Below, one piece after another: positions 17,060-26,590 of a stretch of 64,000 bases of DNA; positions within the stretch are counted from its first letter, which is position 1, and each line of letters starts with the position of its first letter. This DNA comes from Pseudomonas sp. HS6 (GTDB lineage Bacteria; Pseudomonadota; Gammaproteobacteria; Pseudomonadales; Pseudomonadaceae). Under the pieces are notes generated by a model that worked only from the letters and a program-made list of their open reading frames with translations, ran no database searches and was not told the DNA's origin. The stretch lies in assembly GCF_023375815.1 (NCBI RefSeq), contig NZ_CP067412.1, forward strand, positions 2,666,001 to 2,730,000, given 5' to 3'. Made by a program: the position numbers and the translations under genes.

Positions 17060-17097
17060 TAAGAAACGTCCGATATTTATTTCGCACGTTTCCTACA
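17060..17097. promoter_or_regulatory. Inverted pair of ACGTTTCYTA motif upstream of NRPS1
   Basis: TAAGAAACGTCC (17060-17071) and ACGTTTCCTACA (17086-17097) are inverted copies of the same core, ACGTTTCYTA, about 14 bases apart. TTCCTACA is a full match to the published EvgA half site TTCYTACA. The same ten bases, ACGTTTCCTA, occur before the receiver gene at 529-538. This suggests, but does not show, that the BvgA/EvgA-like regulator upstream also controls the biosynthetic operon. Confidence 0.4.
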
Positions 17098-17581
17098 TTT
17101 TGTTTGCCTCTCCAGCAAAAAACGTGGTTATTATCCGGCGGCGCTTCGGGTCACAAACCCGGCGTCAGAAGATTGCCGTTTGTCTACAGACCCCGGCAGT
17201 CGCAGCCGATCGGGACCACCCTGGCGCTGTCATCCCCCGCGCAGGTTGTTCCTCGTCGTTGACCCTCAAATGGAAGTCGAGGTTTCAATTGATCACGCGG
17301 TTTGCAATCAACGATGCAATGAGCAGGGCGACGGACGTCGTCAACGATTCTGTCATCTCCCCAGCTGCCTGCGCGGACCGCGCCGCGGTGTTCTTCGCCA
17401 GCCTTTCTCCTCCCGGTTTCCTGTGTGTGCCTGCGTGCGACGCGAGTCTGCATGCGCGTGCCGCGCCATCTTCCTGAATTCGAATGACCGAACCGGTATC
17501 TGATGCCGGAGCCTGACTGGCGGGGCGCGTGCTGTCTCTGCCTGATCACAAAAATAATGCAGTCATGGACGGTAGCCTCCG

Positions 17582-20500
17582 ATGCTAGACAACACTTCCT
17601 TGCGTGGGATGAATCCCGTGCAGCCCGACGTTTCATCCTCGATTCCGTTCGACACCGATCTGTGCGTGCACGGCCTGTTTGAAGCGCACGTGCTGCGCAA
17701 CCCCGAGGCCATTGCCGTACGTTGGCAGGAAGAGGCGCTCAGTTACCGCGATCTCAATATCCGGGCCAATCGACTGGCCCATCACCTGCGCAGCCTTGGG
17801 GTCGGGCCGGATGTGCGGGTGGGGATTTGTCTCGAGCGTTCGCTGGAGATGCTGGTGGGCGTGCTCGCAGTGCTCAAGGCCGGAGGCGCTTATGTGCCAC
17901 TGGACCCGGCATATCCGCAAGCGCGGCTGGCGCACATGCTGGCCGACAGCGCGCCGCCGGTGGTGTTGACCCACGGTCAGGCGCGGCATGTCTTGTTGGC
18001 CGCGCTCGAACAATCGGCCACTGCACCGACAGTACTCGATCTGGGTGATTCAACACATTGGGCTTCACAGTCACCGGACAATCCCGATCCTTACGCGACA
18101 GGCCTGACACCCCGACACCTGGCCTACGTTATCTATACATCCGGTTCGACAGGCACCCCGAAAGGCGTGATGGTCGAGCATCGCGGGCTGATTGCCGTGA
18201 GCGCTGCCTGGGCACAACTCTATGCCTTGGGTGAGCCGATCAATCACCTGCAAATGGCCGGTTTTTCCTTCGACGTGTTCAGCGCCGATCTGATCCGTGC
18301 GTTGGGGTTTGGCGGCACGCTGGTGCTGTGCCCTCGGGACACTTTGATGGACCCGCCGGCCCTGTATCGCTTGATGCAGGAAGCGAAGATCGGCTTTGCC
18401 GACTTCGTCCCGGCGCTGCTCAATCCCTTGCTGGCCTGGGTCGAAGAGACCGGCCATGACTTGTCATTTCTGCGCACCGTGGTCTGCGGCTCGGACATCT
18501 GGACTGCCCACAGTGCGCGGCAATTGCGCAGGCTCTGTGGTGAGCGGGTGCAGATCGTCCAGGCTTATGGCGTGACCGAAGCGAGCATCGACAGCACCTG
18601 TTTCGAGTTCACCGAAGGCAGTCAGGTCGACGCGGTGTTGCCCATTGGCCAGGCACTGCCCAATACCCGGATTTACCTGCTGGACGAGCAAGGATTGCCC
18701 GTTGCCGAGGGTGTCGCCGGCGAGCTGTACATCGGTGGCGTCGGCGTGGCGCGGGGTTATCTGAACCTGCCGCAACTCACTGCCGAGCGTTTCATCGACA
18801 ACCCGTTCGTGGCGGGCGAACGCTTTTACCGAACCGGGGATCTGGCGCGTTACCGCACGGACGGTCAAGTGGAGTTCCTCGGCCGCAACGACTCCCAGGC
18901 CAAGTTGCGCGGTCTGCGTCTGGAACTGGGGGAAATCGAAACCCGGCTGGCGGACATTGCAGGCGTGCGTGAAAGCGTGGTGCTGCTGCGTCAGGACGGC
19001 CTCGGTGAACCTCGACTGGTCGCTTATTACTGCGAAAAACCGGGCACAACGCTGAGCCCGCGTTCATTGCGCGAACAGCTGCAAATCAGCCTGCCGGATT
19101 ACATGGTTCCGACTGCATTCGTGCGTCTGGATGCGTTTCCGCTGACCGCCAACGGCAAGGTCGATCGGCCCGGTTTGCCGGCGCCGGACGTCGAGGCATT
19201 CGATCAGCAGGAATACCAGGCGCCACAGGGCTCTTTGGAAACTGCGCTCGCCGCGATCTGGGCCGAGGTGCTCGGCGTTGAGCGAGTGGGGCGTGAAGAT
19301 CAGTTCTTTGCCCTCGGCGGTCACTCGCTGCTGGTGATGCGTGTGCTGGCGCAGGTTCGTCATACGCTAGGGCTGGAAGCCGCGCCTTCGACCCTGTTTG
19401 CCGCCCCCGTTCTGAAGCAGTTCGCCGAACGGCTGCAAGCCAGTCAGGTCGCGGCTCGTCCAGCCATTGCGGCCCTTGAACGGTCTGGCGCGCAAACGTT
19501 GTCGTCTGCTCAGCAGCGCCTGTGGTTTCTGGCACAGATGGAGGGTGGCAACGCGGCGTATCACATGCCCCTGAACCTGCGTTTGCGTGGATCACTGGAT
19601 GTGCCGGCACTTGAGCGCAGCTTCAATCAACTGGTGGCGCGCCACGCTGCACTGCGCACGACGTTCATCGCCGTCGAAGGGGAAGGACGGCAGCAGGTTT
19701 CACCACCTGCGCACAGCATTCGACTGACCGTAACCGATCTGCATGGTCCCGATACTCAAGAACTTCTCACACGGTTGATCGACGAGGAGGGCGACCGGCC
19801 GTTCGACCTGAGCCGTGGCCCGCTGATGCGCGTAAGTCTGGTGCGACTGGCGGCGGACGATCATGTACTGCTGCTGATCCAGCACCACATCATCTCCGAT
19901 GGCTGGTCGATGGGCGTGCTCACTCGTGAGCTGGGGCAACTATACGAAGCGGCGTTGCAGGATCGCGACGATCCGCTGCCGCCATTGCCCGTGCAGTACG
20001 TGGATTACGCCGTGTGGCAAAAGCATTGGCTGTCCGGCAACGTGTTGGAGCAGCAAAGCTGTTACTGGCGCGAAACCCTCACAGGCGCACCGGTGCTGCT
20101 CGAGTTGCCGACCGATCACAAGCGTCCGCCCGTGCAGGATTACCTCGGCGGCTTTGTCCCACTGATCGTTGACGAAGCTTTGACCACGCGCCTGAAAGCC
20201 TTGGGCATGCAGCAAGGCACCACGCTGTTCATGAATTTGCTGGCCGGTTTTTCGCTGCTGTTGTTGCGCCTGTCGGGGCAGAGCGATGTGGTGATCGGCG
20301 TGCCGTCGGCCAACCGTCCGCAACAGGAACTGGAAGGGTTGATCGGTTTCTTCGTCAACACCCTGGCCCTGCGCATGACCCAATCGGGTACGCCGTCAGT
20401 AGCGCAATGGCTGCAACAGGCGCGGCGGGTTGCGCTGGAGGCTCAGGAGCATCAGGACCTGCCGTTCGAGCAAGTGGTGGAATTGCTCAACCCGCCACGC

Positions 20501-23500
20501 AGTCTGGCCCACAGTCCGTTGTTCCAGGTGCTGTTTGCCTGGGAGCAGGATCAGGATTCCGACCTGCTGCTGACCGGGCTTGAAGTCACGCCGGTCGAGA
20601 GCAGTCATCACGTAGCCAAGTTCGATCTGCAACTGGCGCTCAGTGAACGGGACGGGCAGATTGTCGGTGGGCTGGAGTTCGCCTCAGGCCTGTTCGAACG
20701 CGGCACCGTCGAGCAGTTCGGCGAGTACCTGCGTCGGGTGCTGACGCAAATGGTCGAGGACAGCCAACAGTCGCTGGTGAGGATCAAGCTGCTGAGCGCC
20801 GAGCAACACCAGCAGATCGTTTATGACTGGAACCGTACCGCACAGGATACCGCGTCGCTGCCCGATTGCGTGGCGCGTTTCGAAACTCTGGCCCGGCAAA
20901 CGCCCGATGCCGTGGCGCTGCTCGCCGACCGCGAGCAACTGAGTTATGGCGAACTGAACCGCGCGGTCAACCGTCTCGCGCATTACCTGATCGAACAAGG
21001 CGTCAGCCCCGAGCATCGCGTCGGCCTGTGTCTTGAGCGTTCGCCGCAGATGGTTATCGGCCTGTTGGCGATCCTCAAGGCTGGCGCCGCGTACGTGCCA
21101 TTCGATCCGGCTTACCCGAGCGAACGTCTGGCGTTCATGTTCAGCGATGCCGCGCCGACCTTGCTGTTGACTCAGTCCAGTCTTTTGGCCGGACTGCCGG
21201 CTCACGAGGCGAAAGTCTGCTGCCTGGACACTGACGCATCGCAATGGGCACAACACTCAACTGATGAACCGCAGGTCTCGGTGAGCCCGGAAAACCTCGG
21301 CTATGTGCTCTACACCTCCGGCTCCACCGGCCGCCCGAAAGGCGTGGCCCACAGCCGTCGTGCGCTGAATAACCTGATCGCCTGGCAACTCGATCAAACC
21401 ACGGCACCACGGCGTGTGCTGCAATTCGCCTCGCTGAATTTCGACGTCTCTTTCCAGGAAGTCTGCAGCACGCTCTCCCAGGGCGGCAGCCTGTTGCTGA
21501 TGACCGAAGACGGCCGCAAGGACCTCGCCGCGTTGCGCCCGACGCTCGTGGCCGAAGGTGTGCAGCGGGCGTTCCTGCCGTTTGCCGTGTTGCAGCAACT
21601 CGCCGGTCTGAGCGAGGCCGATGCACCCATGCCGGCCGGTGGCTGCGAAATCATCACCGCCGGTGAAGCCCTGCAAATCAATGACGAGCTGCGCGGTTTT
21701 GTCCGTGGGCTCGGTGGGGCGCAGTTGCACAACCAGTACGGGCCGACCGAAACCCATGTGGTCAGCCAGTTCAGTCTTGCCTGTAGCGAGGCCGAATCCT
21801 GGCCGGACGCGCCGCCCATTGGCCGGCCCATCGCCAACGTGCGGCTGTACGTGCTGGACGAACACCTGAATCCCGTCCCGGTCGGCGTGGCGGGCGAGTT
21901 GTACATCGCCGGCGCGTGTCTGGCCCGGGGTTACTTGAACCGCCCGGACCTGACCGCCGAACGCTTCCTGCCGGACCCGTTCAGCGAAGAACCGGGCGCG
22001 CGGATGTACCGCAGCGGCGACCTTGCGAAATTCCAGGCCGACGGCAACGTGAAATACCTGGGACGTATAGACCAACAGGTGAAACTGCGCGGCTTTCGCA
22101 TCGAACTCGGCGAGATCGACAGCCTGCTGCATCAACAGCCCGGCGTGCAGGAAGCCGCCGTGCTGTTGCGTGAAGACGTGGCCGGGGACAAGCGTCTGGT
22201 GGCGTATGTGGTCGGCTCCGCGACCAGTGAATTTCTGCGTGCCGAACTGCAACGCCAGTTGCCCGAACACATGATCCCGAGTGCCTGGGTTCGGCTTTCG
22301 CAATTGCCACTGACCCGCAACGGCAAGCTCGATAGACAAGCGCTGCCGGCACCGGAGCGCAGTGCCGGGGCAATCTACGAGGCGCCGCGCAATGACACCG
22401 AACGGCAAATGGCCGAGATCTGGGCCGAAGTGCTCAAGTGCGAGCGGGTCGGCATCTACGACAACTTCTTCGACCTCGGCGGCCACTCGCTGCTGGCGAC
22501 CCGGATGATCTACGCGATCAACCAGCGCATGGGTGCCCAGCTGTCCCTGAGCAGCCTGTTCCAGACGCCGGTTTTGATGGATCTGGCTGCACAGGCCTCG
22601 CGTGATGATCAAAGTATCGAGCCGGCGTTCATCCAGATCGAGCCGGATCGTGGCGCCCGACATGAACCATTCCCTCTGACCGATATCCAGCAGGCCTACT
22701 GGTTCGGTCGCGAGGCTACGGTCAGCCTCGGTGGCGTCAGCGCCCACGGCTACGAAGAACTGCGGATTCCCGACTTCGACGCCGAGCGTTTCGAACGAGC
22801 CCTGAATCGCATGATCCTGCGTCACGACATGCTGCGCGTGGTGTTCCTCAGCGACGGCACGCAACAGGTGCTGGCGCAGGTGCCGACCTACTGCATGCCC
22901 CGCAGCGATCTGCGCGGTTTGCCTGTCGACGTGGCGCAACACACGCTGGAAACGACCCGCGAACGCCAGTCCCATCAAGTGCTGGACGCCAGTCGCTGGC
23001 CGCTGTTCGAGTTCAGCCTGTCGCTGCTCGATGACGGCATCACCCATCTTCACATCAGCCTCGATGCGCTGATCGTCGACGCCGCGAGCACGCAGATTCT
23101 CGCCCGCGAATTGATGGCGTTCTACGTCGATCCGACGCTGGAACGGGCGGAACCTGGCCTGACCTTCCGCGACTACGTGCTGGCCGAACAGCAACTGCGC
23201 AGCGGCCGCCGCTACGAACAGGCGCTGAGTTACTGGCGCGAACGGGTGACCACTCTGGCCCCGGCGCCAGACCTGCCGCTGGTGTGCCAACCCGAAAGCG
23301 TTACCAACCCGCACTTCACCCGCCGCGACCGCGACATGTCGGCCGCGCAATGGACGAAACTCAAGGCGGTGGCCAAACAGTTTGCGGTGACGCCGTCGGT
23401 GATGCTCCTGACAGCCTTCAGCGAAGTGCTGGCGCTGTGGAGCCGCACCCCGCGTTTTACCCTGAGCCTGCCGCTGTTCAACCGTATGCCGCTGCACCCG

Positions 23501-26500
23501 GATATCGACGAAATCATCGGCGACTTCACCTCGCTGGTACTGCTGGAAGTCGGCATCGACGGAACTCAAACCTTCACCGACAAGGCCCGCGCCGTGCAGG
23601 CGCAGCTCTGGCGCGACATCGATCATTCGGTGGTCAGCGGCGTGCGGGTGCTGCGCGAATTGTCCCAGGCCCGGGGCGTGCAGCAGACGGCAATGCCGAT
23701 CGTGTTCAACAGCACGCTGTCGGAAGCAGCGCCGGAACTGGCCGAGTTCAACCTGGCCGACGCGTTGAACGCCAAACACATGCACAGCATCACCCAGACC
23801 CCGCAGGTATGGCTCGACCACACCTTGCTGGAGCTGGAAGGACGGCTGTTGTTCAACTGGGACAGCATCGACGAACTGTTCCCGCAAGGCATGATCGAGC
23901 AGATGTTCGTCGCCTATAACACGCTGCTGGATCGCCTGTGCGAGCCGCAAGCATGGAACGCAAACACGCCACAACTGCTGCCGCAAGCGCGCTTGCCGGC
24001 GCCGGTCAACAAACAGCAAACGTTGCCGTTGATGCACGAACTGTTCGAGCGTCAGGCCCTTGTCACGCCGGATGCACTGGCGGTGATCGGCGCGCGACAG
24101 TTGACTTACGCCCAGGTGCGCAGCGAAGCCCGGCAACTCGGCGCCCGACTGCAAGCGCAGGGTGTGATGCCGAACCGCTTGGTCGCGGTGGTGATGGAGC
24201 GCGGCTGGGAGCAAGTAGTCGCAACCCTGGCAATTCTGTATGCCGGCGGCGCCTACCTGCCCATCGAACCCAGTCAGCCAGCGGAACGGTTGCGGCATAT
24301 TCTGGAGCGGGCCGAGGCAAGCCAGGCCCTGACCCAACCGGAGTTGCTCGACAAAATCGAATGGCCGGCGCAGGTCACGGCCATTGCCGTGACCGATGAA
24401 GTCTCAAACGATGGACTGCCACTGCAACCAGTTCAAGTGAACGAAAGCGACCTCGCCTACGTAATCTACACCTCCGGCTCCACCGGCCAGCCCAAAGGCG
24501 TGGTGATCGATCATCGCGGTGCGGTCAACACCTTGCTCGACATCAACCGGCGCTTTGCCGTCGGCCCGAACGACCGCGTATTGGCGATCTCTTCGCTGAG
24601 TTTCGACCTGTCGGTCTATGACTTCTTCGGCACGCTGGCGGTAGGCGCGGCGGTGGTCATCCTCGACCCGCAACTGACCCTTGATCCGGCGCACTGGCTC
24701 GAATTGATCAAGCGTCATAAGGTCAGCCTGTGGAACTCAGTGCCGGCGCTGCTTGGCATGCTGGTCGAGTACGTGGAGGGCGAGGGCGGCGCGTTGCCTG
24801 CCAGCCTGCGGGTGGCGATGCTGTCCGGCGACTGGATTCCGTTGACCCTGCCCGAGCGGGCCTGGGCCTTGCAGCCAGATTTGCAACTGATCAGCCTGGG
24901 CGGCGCCACCGAAGCATCGATCTGGTCGATCTATTATCCGGTGAAGCACGTCGACCCGGCCTGGCGCAGCATTCCCTACGGCAAGGCCCTCGATCATCAG
25001 CGTTTCTACGTGCTGGATGAAGCGCTGCAAGTGCGCCCGACCTGGGTTGCGGGTCAGCTGTACATCGGTGGTATAGGTCTGGCGAAAGGTTACTGGCGCG
25101 ATGAAAAACTCAGCGCAGGCAGTTTCTTCGCTCATCCACTGACCGGCGAACGGCTGTATCGCACCGGCGACCTGGGCCGTTTGCTGTCGGACGGGAACAT
25201 CGAGTTCCTCGGTCGCGAAGACAATCAGGTCAAGGTCCAGGGCTATCGCATCGAGCTGGGCGAGATCGAAGCCGCGCTCAATCGTCATCCCGGCGTGCAG
25301 AGCGCGGTGGTGCGAATTCTTGGCAGCACGCTGGGTGAGAAACGTCTGGCAGGCTATGTGCTCAAGGCTGATCCAGCGTTGCAGGCGAGTGATTTCACCG
25401 ACTACCTGACGGACAAGCTGCCGGCTTACATGATTCCGACGTCGTTTACCTTCGTCGAAGCCTGGCCGTTGTCCTCCAACGGCAAGGTCGACAAGAAACG
25501 CCTGCCGGAACCGGCACAAATCGAAGAACAAGGGCCGGCGCTGGACGTCGAGGGCCCGCAGGAACAGCGGCTGGTGGAAATCGTGCAGGACGTGCTCAAG
25601 CGCGAATCCATTGCCGCCAACGCCAACCTGCTGAACCTCGGTGCAACATCGATCGATATCGTCCGGATCAGCAACGCTTTGTCCGGCGCCTTGCAGTTCC
25701 GCCCGCATGTGGCGCAGCTGCTGGCCCAGCCGACGTTGCTGCATCTGCTCGGCATGTACCGCCAGAACCTTTCCCGCCAGGAGCTGCTCGGCAACGTTCA
25801 GCAGACACCGGAAACAACGCAGGATGTCATCGAAGATCCGCAACAGCGGGCGCAGTTCAAGGCTGAACAACGTGGCCGTCGTAACTTTGCTCAAGCCCTG
25901 CCGGCAGTGGCATTGGAACTGCCACAAGACCCGGCCTTCACCCGACGTTTGAGCGATTACCGCTCAGTGCGTCAATACGATCTGCAACCGATCGCCACCC
26001 AAGCCTTCGCGCATTTGTTGGCCGCACTGGCCCAGGGGCAACTCGACGGCGAGGTGAAATACCAGTTCCCGTCGGCGGGCGGCCTGTACCCGATTCAGGC
26101 GTACCTCTACATCAAACCGGATCGCGTGCTCGGCGTGCCCGGTGGCGCGTATTACTACGATCCCCGCCAGCATCGTTTGCTGGCGCTCCAGAGCGGATTG
26201 CTCGACCCGGACACCTACGACTATTTCGTCAATCGGCCGGTGTATGAGGACGCCGCGTTCTCGCTGTTCTTCATCGCCGACATGGCGGCGATTCGTCCGC
26301 TGTATGGCGAGCGCAGCCGTGATTTTTGCCATATCGAAAGCGGGGCTATGGCCCAGTTACTGAGCATGACTGCCGTCGAGCACGGGTTGGGCCTGTGTGG
26401 AATAGGCTCGGTCGAGGAGCAGCAACTGACGGCGCTGTTCGACCTCGGGCCAAGTCATGAGTTGATCTACTCGATGATCGGCGGGTTACGTACGGCCGAT

Positions 26501-26590
26501 GAACAACACCGCGTGCCGGTCGAGGCGTTTGCCATCGAGTCTGTGACCGCAAGACTGGACGACGAAGACATGGAGGAGTTCGAAGTATGA
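17582..26590 (+). CDS. NRPS1: A-T-C-A-T-Cy-A(Cys)-T-Ox thiazole-forming synthetase
   Basis: This 3002-aa synthetase has A1 (~30-520), T1 (Ser582), C (HHIISDG at 768), A2 (~1095-1590) and T2 (Ser1636). Next come a heterocyclization domain (D1828, D1833, S1836 of DxxxxDxxS), A3 (~2150-2640), T3 (Ser2690) and an FMN nitroreductase-like Ox domain (~2785-2995, SVRQY, SAGGLYP). Specificity residues aligned by eye: A1 DVADVGAIDK, resembling arginine codes; A2 DVQAIAQVVK, a proline-like pocket with two changes; A3 DLYNMSLIWK, cysteine. Cy plus Ox predict Cys cyclised and oxidised to a thiazole. There is no starter C domain, so A1 opens the chain. ATG 17582 is used; ATG 17609 is possible. Its stop overlaps the NRPS2 start. 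Confidence 0.93.
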   Translation: MLDNTSLRGMNPVQPDVSSSIPFDTDLCVHGLFEAHVLRNPEAIAVRWQEEALSYRDLNIRANRLAHHLRSLGVGPDVRVGICLERSLEMLVGVLAVLKAGGAYVPLDPAYPQARLAHMLADSAPPVVLTHGQARHVLLAALEQSATAPTVLDLGDSTHWASQSPDNPDPYATGLTPRHLAYVIYTSGSTGTPKGVMVEHRGLIAVSAAWAQLYALGEPINHLQMAGFSFDVFSADLIRALGFGGTLVLCPRDTLMDPPALYRLMQEAKIGFADFVPALLNPLLAWVEETGHDLSFLRTVVCGSDIWTAHSARQLRRLCGERVQIVQAYGVTEASIDSTCFEFTEGSQVDAVLPIGQALPNTRIYLLDEQGLPVAEGVAGELYIGGVGVARGYLNLPQLTAERFIDNPFVAGERFYRTGDLARYRTDGQVEFLGRNDSQAKLRGLRLELGEIETRLADIAGVRESVVLLRQDGLGEPRLVAYYCEKPGTTLSPRSLREQLQISLPDYMVPTAFVRLDAFPLTANGKVDRPGLPAPDVEAFDQQEYQAPQGSLETALAAIWAEVLGVERVGREDQFFALGGHSLLVMRVLAQVRHTLGLEAAPSTLFAAPVLKQFAERLQASQVAARPAIAALERSGAQTLSSAQQRLWFLAQMEGGNAAYHMPLNLRLRGSLDVPALERSFNQLVARHAALRTTFIAVEGEGRQQVSPPAHSIRLTVTDLHGPDTQELLTRLIDEEGDRPFDLSRGPLMRVSLVRLAADDHVLLLIQHHIISDGWSMGVLTRELGQLYEAALQDRDDPLPPLPVQYVDYAVWQKHWLSGNVLEQQSCYWRETLTGAPVLLELPTDHKRPPVQDYLGGFVPLIVDEALTTRLKALGMQQGTTLFMNLLAGFSLLLLRLSGQSDVVIGVPSANRPQQELEGLIGFFVNTLALRMTQSGTPSVAQWLQQARRVALEAQEHQDLPFEQVVELLNPPRSLAHSPLFQVLFAWEQDQDSDLLLTGLEVTPVESSHHVAKFDLQLALSERDGQIVGGLEFASGLFERGTVEQFGEYLRRVLTQMVEDSQQSLVRIKLLSAEQHQQIVYDWNRTAQDTASLPDCVARFETLARQTPDAVALLADREQLSYGELNRAVNRLAHYLIEQGVSPEHRVGLCLERSPQMVIGLLAILKAGAAYVPFDPAYPSERLAFMFSDAAPTLLLTQSSLLAGLPAHEAKVCCLDTDASQWAQHSTDEPQVSVSPENLGYVLYTSGSTGRPKGVAHSRRALNNLIAWQLDQTTAPRRVLQFASLNFDVSFQEVCSTLSQGGSLLLMTEDGRKDLAALRPTLVAEGVQRAFLPFAVLQQLAGLSEADAPMPAGGCEIITAGEALQINDELRGFVRGLGGAQLHNQYGPTETHVVSQFSLACSEAESWPDAPPIGRPIANVRLYVLDEHLNPVPVGVAGELYIAGACLARGYLNRPDLTAERFLPDPFSEEPGARMYRSGDLAKFQADGNVKYLGRIDQQVKLRGFRIELGEIDSLLHQQPGVQEAAVLLREDVAGDKRLVAYVVGSATSEFLRAELQRQLPEHMIPSAWVRLSQLPLTRNGKLDRQALPAPERSAGAIYEAPRNDTERQMAEIWAEVLKCERVGIYDNFFDLGGHSLLATRMIYAINQRMGAQLSLSSLFQTPVLMDLAAQASRDDQSIEPAFIQIEPDRGARHEPFPLTDIQQAYWFGREATVSLGGVSAHGYEELRIPDFDAERFERALNRMILRHDMLRVVFLSDGTQQVLAQVPTYCMPRSDLRGLPVDVAQHTLETTRERQSHQVLDASRWPLFEFSLSLLDDGITHLHISLDALIVDAASTQILARELMAFYVDPTLERAEPGLTFRDYVLAEQQLRSGRRYEQALSYWRERVTTLAPAPDLPLVCQPESVTNPHFTRRDRDMSAAQWTKLKAVAKQFAVTPSVMLLTAFSEVLALWSRTPRFTLSLPLFNRMPLHPDIDEIIGDFTSLVLLEVGIDGTQTFTDKARAVQAQLWRDIDHSVVSGVRVLRELSQARGVQQTAMPIVFNSTLSEAAPELAEFNLADALNAKHMHSITQTPQVWLDHTLLELEGRLLFNWDSIDELFPQGMIEQMFVAYNTLLDRLCEPQAWNANTPQLLPQARLPAPVNKQQTLPLMHELFERQALVTPDALAVIGARQLTYAQVRSEARQLGARLQAQGVMPNRLVAVVMERGWEQVVATLAILYAGGAYLPIEPSQPAERLRHILERAEASQALTQPELLDKIEWPAQVTAIAVTDEVSNDGLPLQPVQVNESDLAYVIYTSGSTGQPKGVVIDHRGAVNTLLDINRRFAVGPNDRVLAISSLSFDLSVYDFFGTLAVGAAVVILDPQLTLDPAHWLELIKRHKVSLWNSVPALLGMLVEYVEGEGGALPASLRVAMLSGDWIPLTLPERAWALQPDLQLISLGGATEASIWSIYYPVKHVDPAWRSIPYGKALDHQRFYVLDEALQVRPTWVAGQLYIGGIGLAKGYWRDEKLSAGSFFAHPLTGERLYRTGDLGRLLSDGNIEFLGREDNQVKVQGYRIELGEIEAALNRHPGVQSAVVRILGSTLGEKRLAGYVLKADPALQASDFTDYLTDKLPAYMIPTSFTFVEAWPLSSNGKVDKKRLPEPAQIEEQGPALDVEGPQEQRLVEIVQDVLKRESIAANANLLNLGATSIDIVRISNALSGALQFRPHVAQLLAQPTLLHLLGMYRQNLSRQELLGNVQQTPETTQDVIEDPQQRAQFKAEQRGRRNFAQALPAVALELPQDPAFTRRLSDYRSVRQYDLQPIATQAFAHLLAALAQGQLDGEVKYQFPSAGGLYPIQAYLYIKPDRVLGVPGGAYYYDPRQHRLLALQSGLLDPDTYDYFVNRPVYEDAAFSLFFIADMAAIRPLYGERSRDFCHIESGAMAQLLSMTAVEHGLGLCGIGSVEEQQLTALFDLGPSHELIYSMIGGLRTADEQHRVPVEAFAIESVTARLDDEDMEEFEV

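Larger units (their letters stand above)
16521..17581. other. About 1-kb region without a credible gene, leader of the biosynthetic cluster
   Basis: Only short frames without recognisable motifs or ribosome sites occur here; the longest start at TTG or GTG and have shadow-like composition. The part at 16690-16880 is AT-richer than its surroundings and holds a perfect palindrome. The part at 17019-17100 holds an inverted repeat GATATCC/GGATATC (17019-17047) and an inverted pair of a putative regulator motif. The region probably contains the promoter of the NRPS operon, but no convincing -35/-10 pair could be fixed by eye. A small RNA cannot be excluded. Confidence 0.5.

Noticed and set aside
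16521-17581. PvdS-type (iron starvation) promoter before NRPS1
   Set aside because: A TAAAT-N16-CGT pattern was looked for and not found, so siderophore-type control is not supported.
21257-24337. 1026-aa open frame antisense to NRPS1
   Set aside because: This is a typical high-GC shadow frame. It is His/Arg/Gln-rich without motifs and lies wholly inside recognisable NRPS domains on the plus strand.
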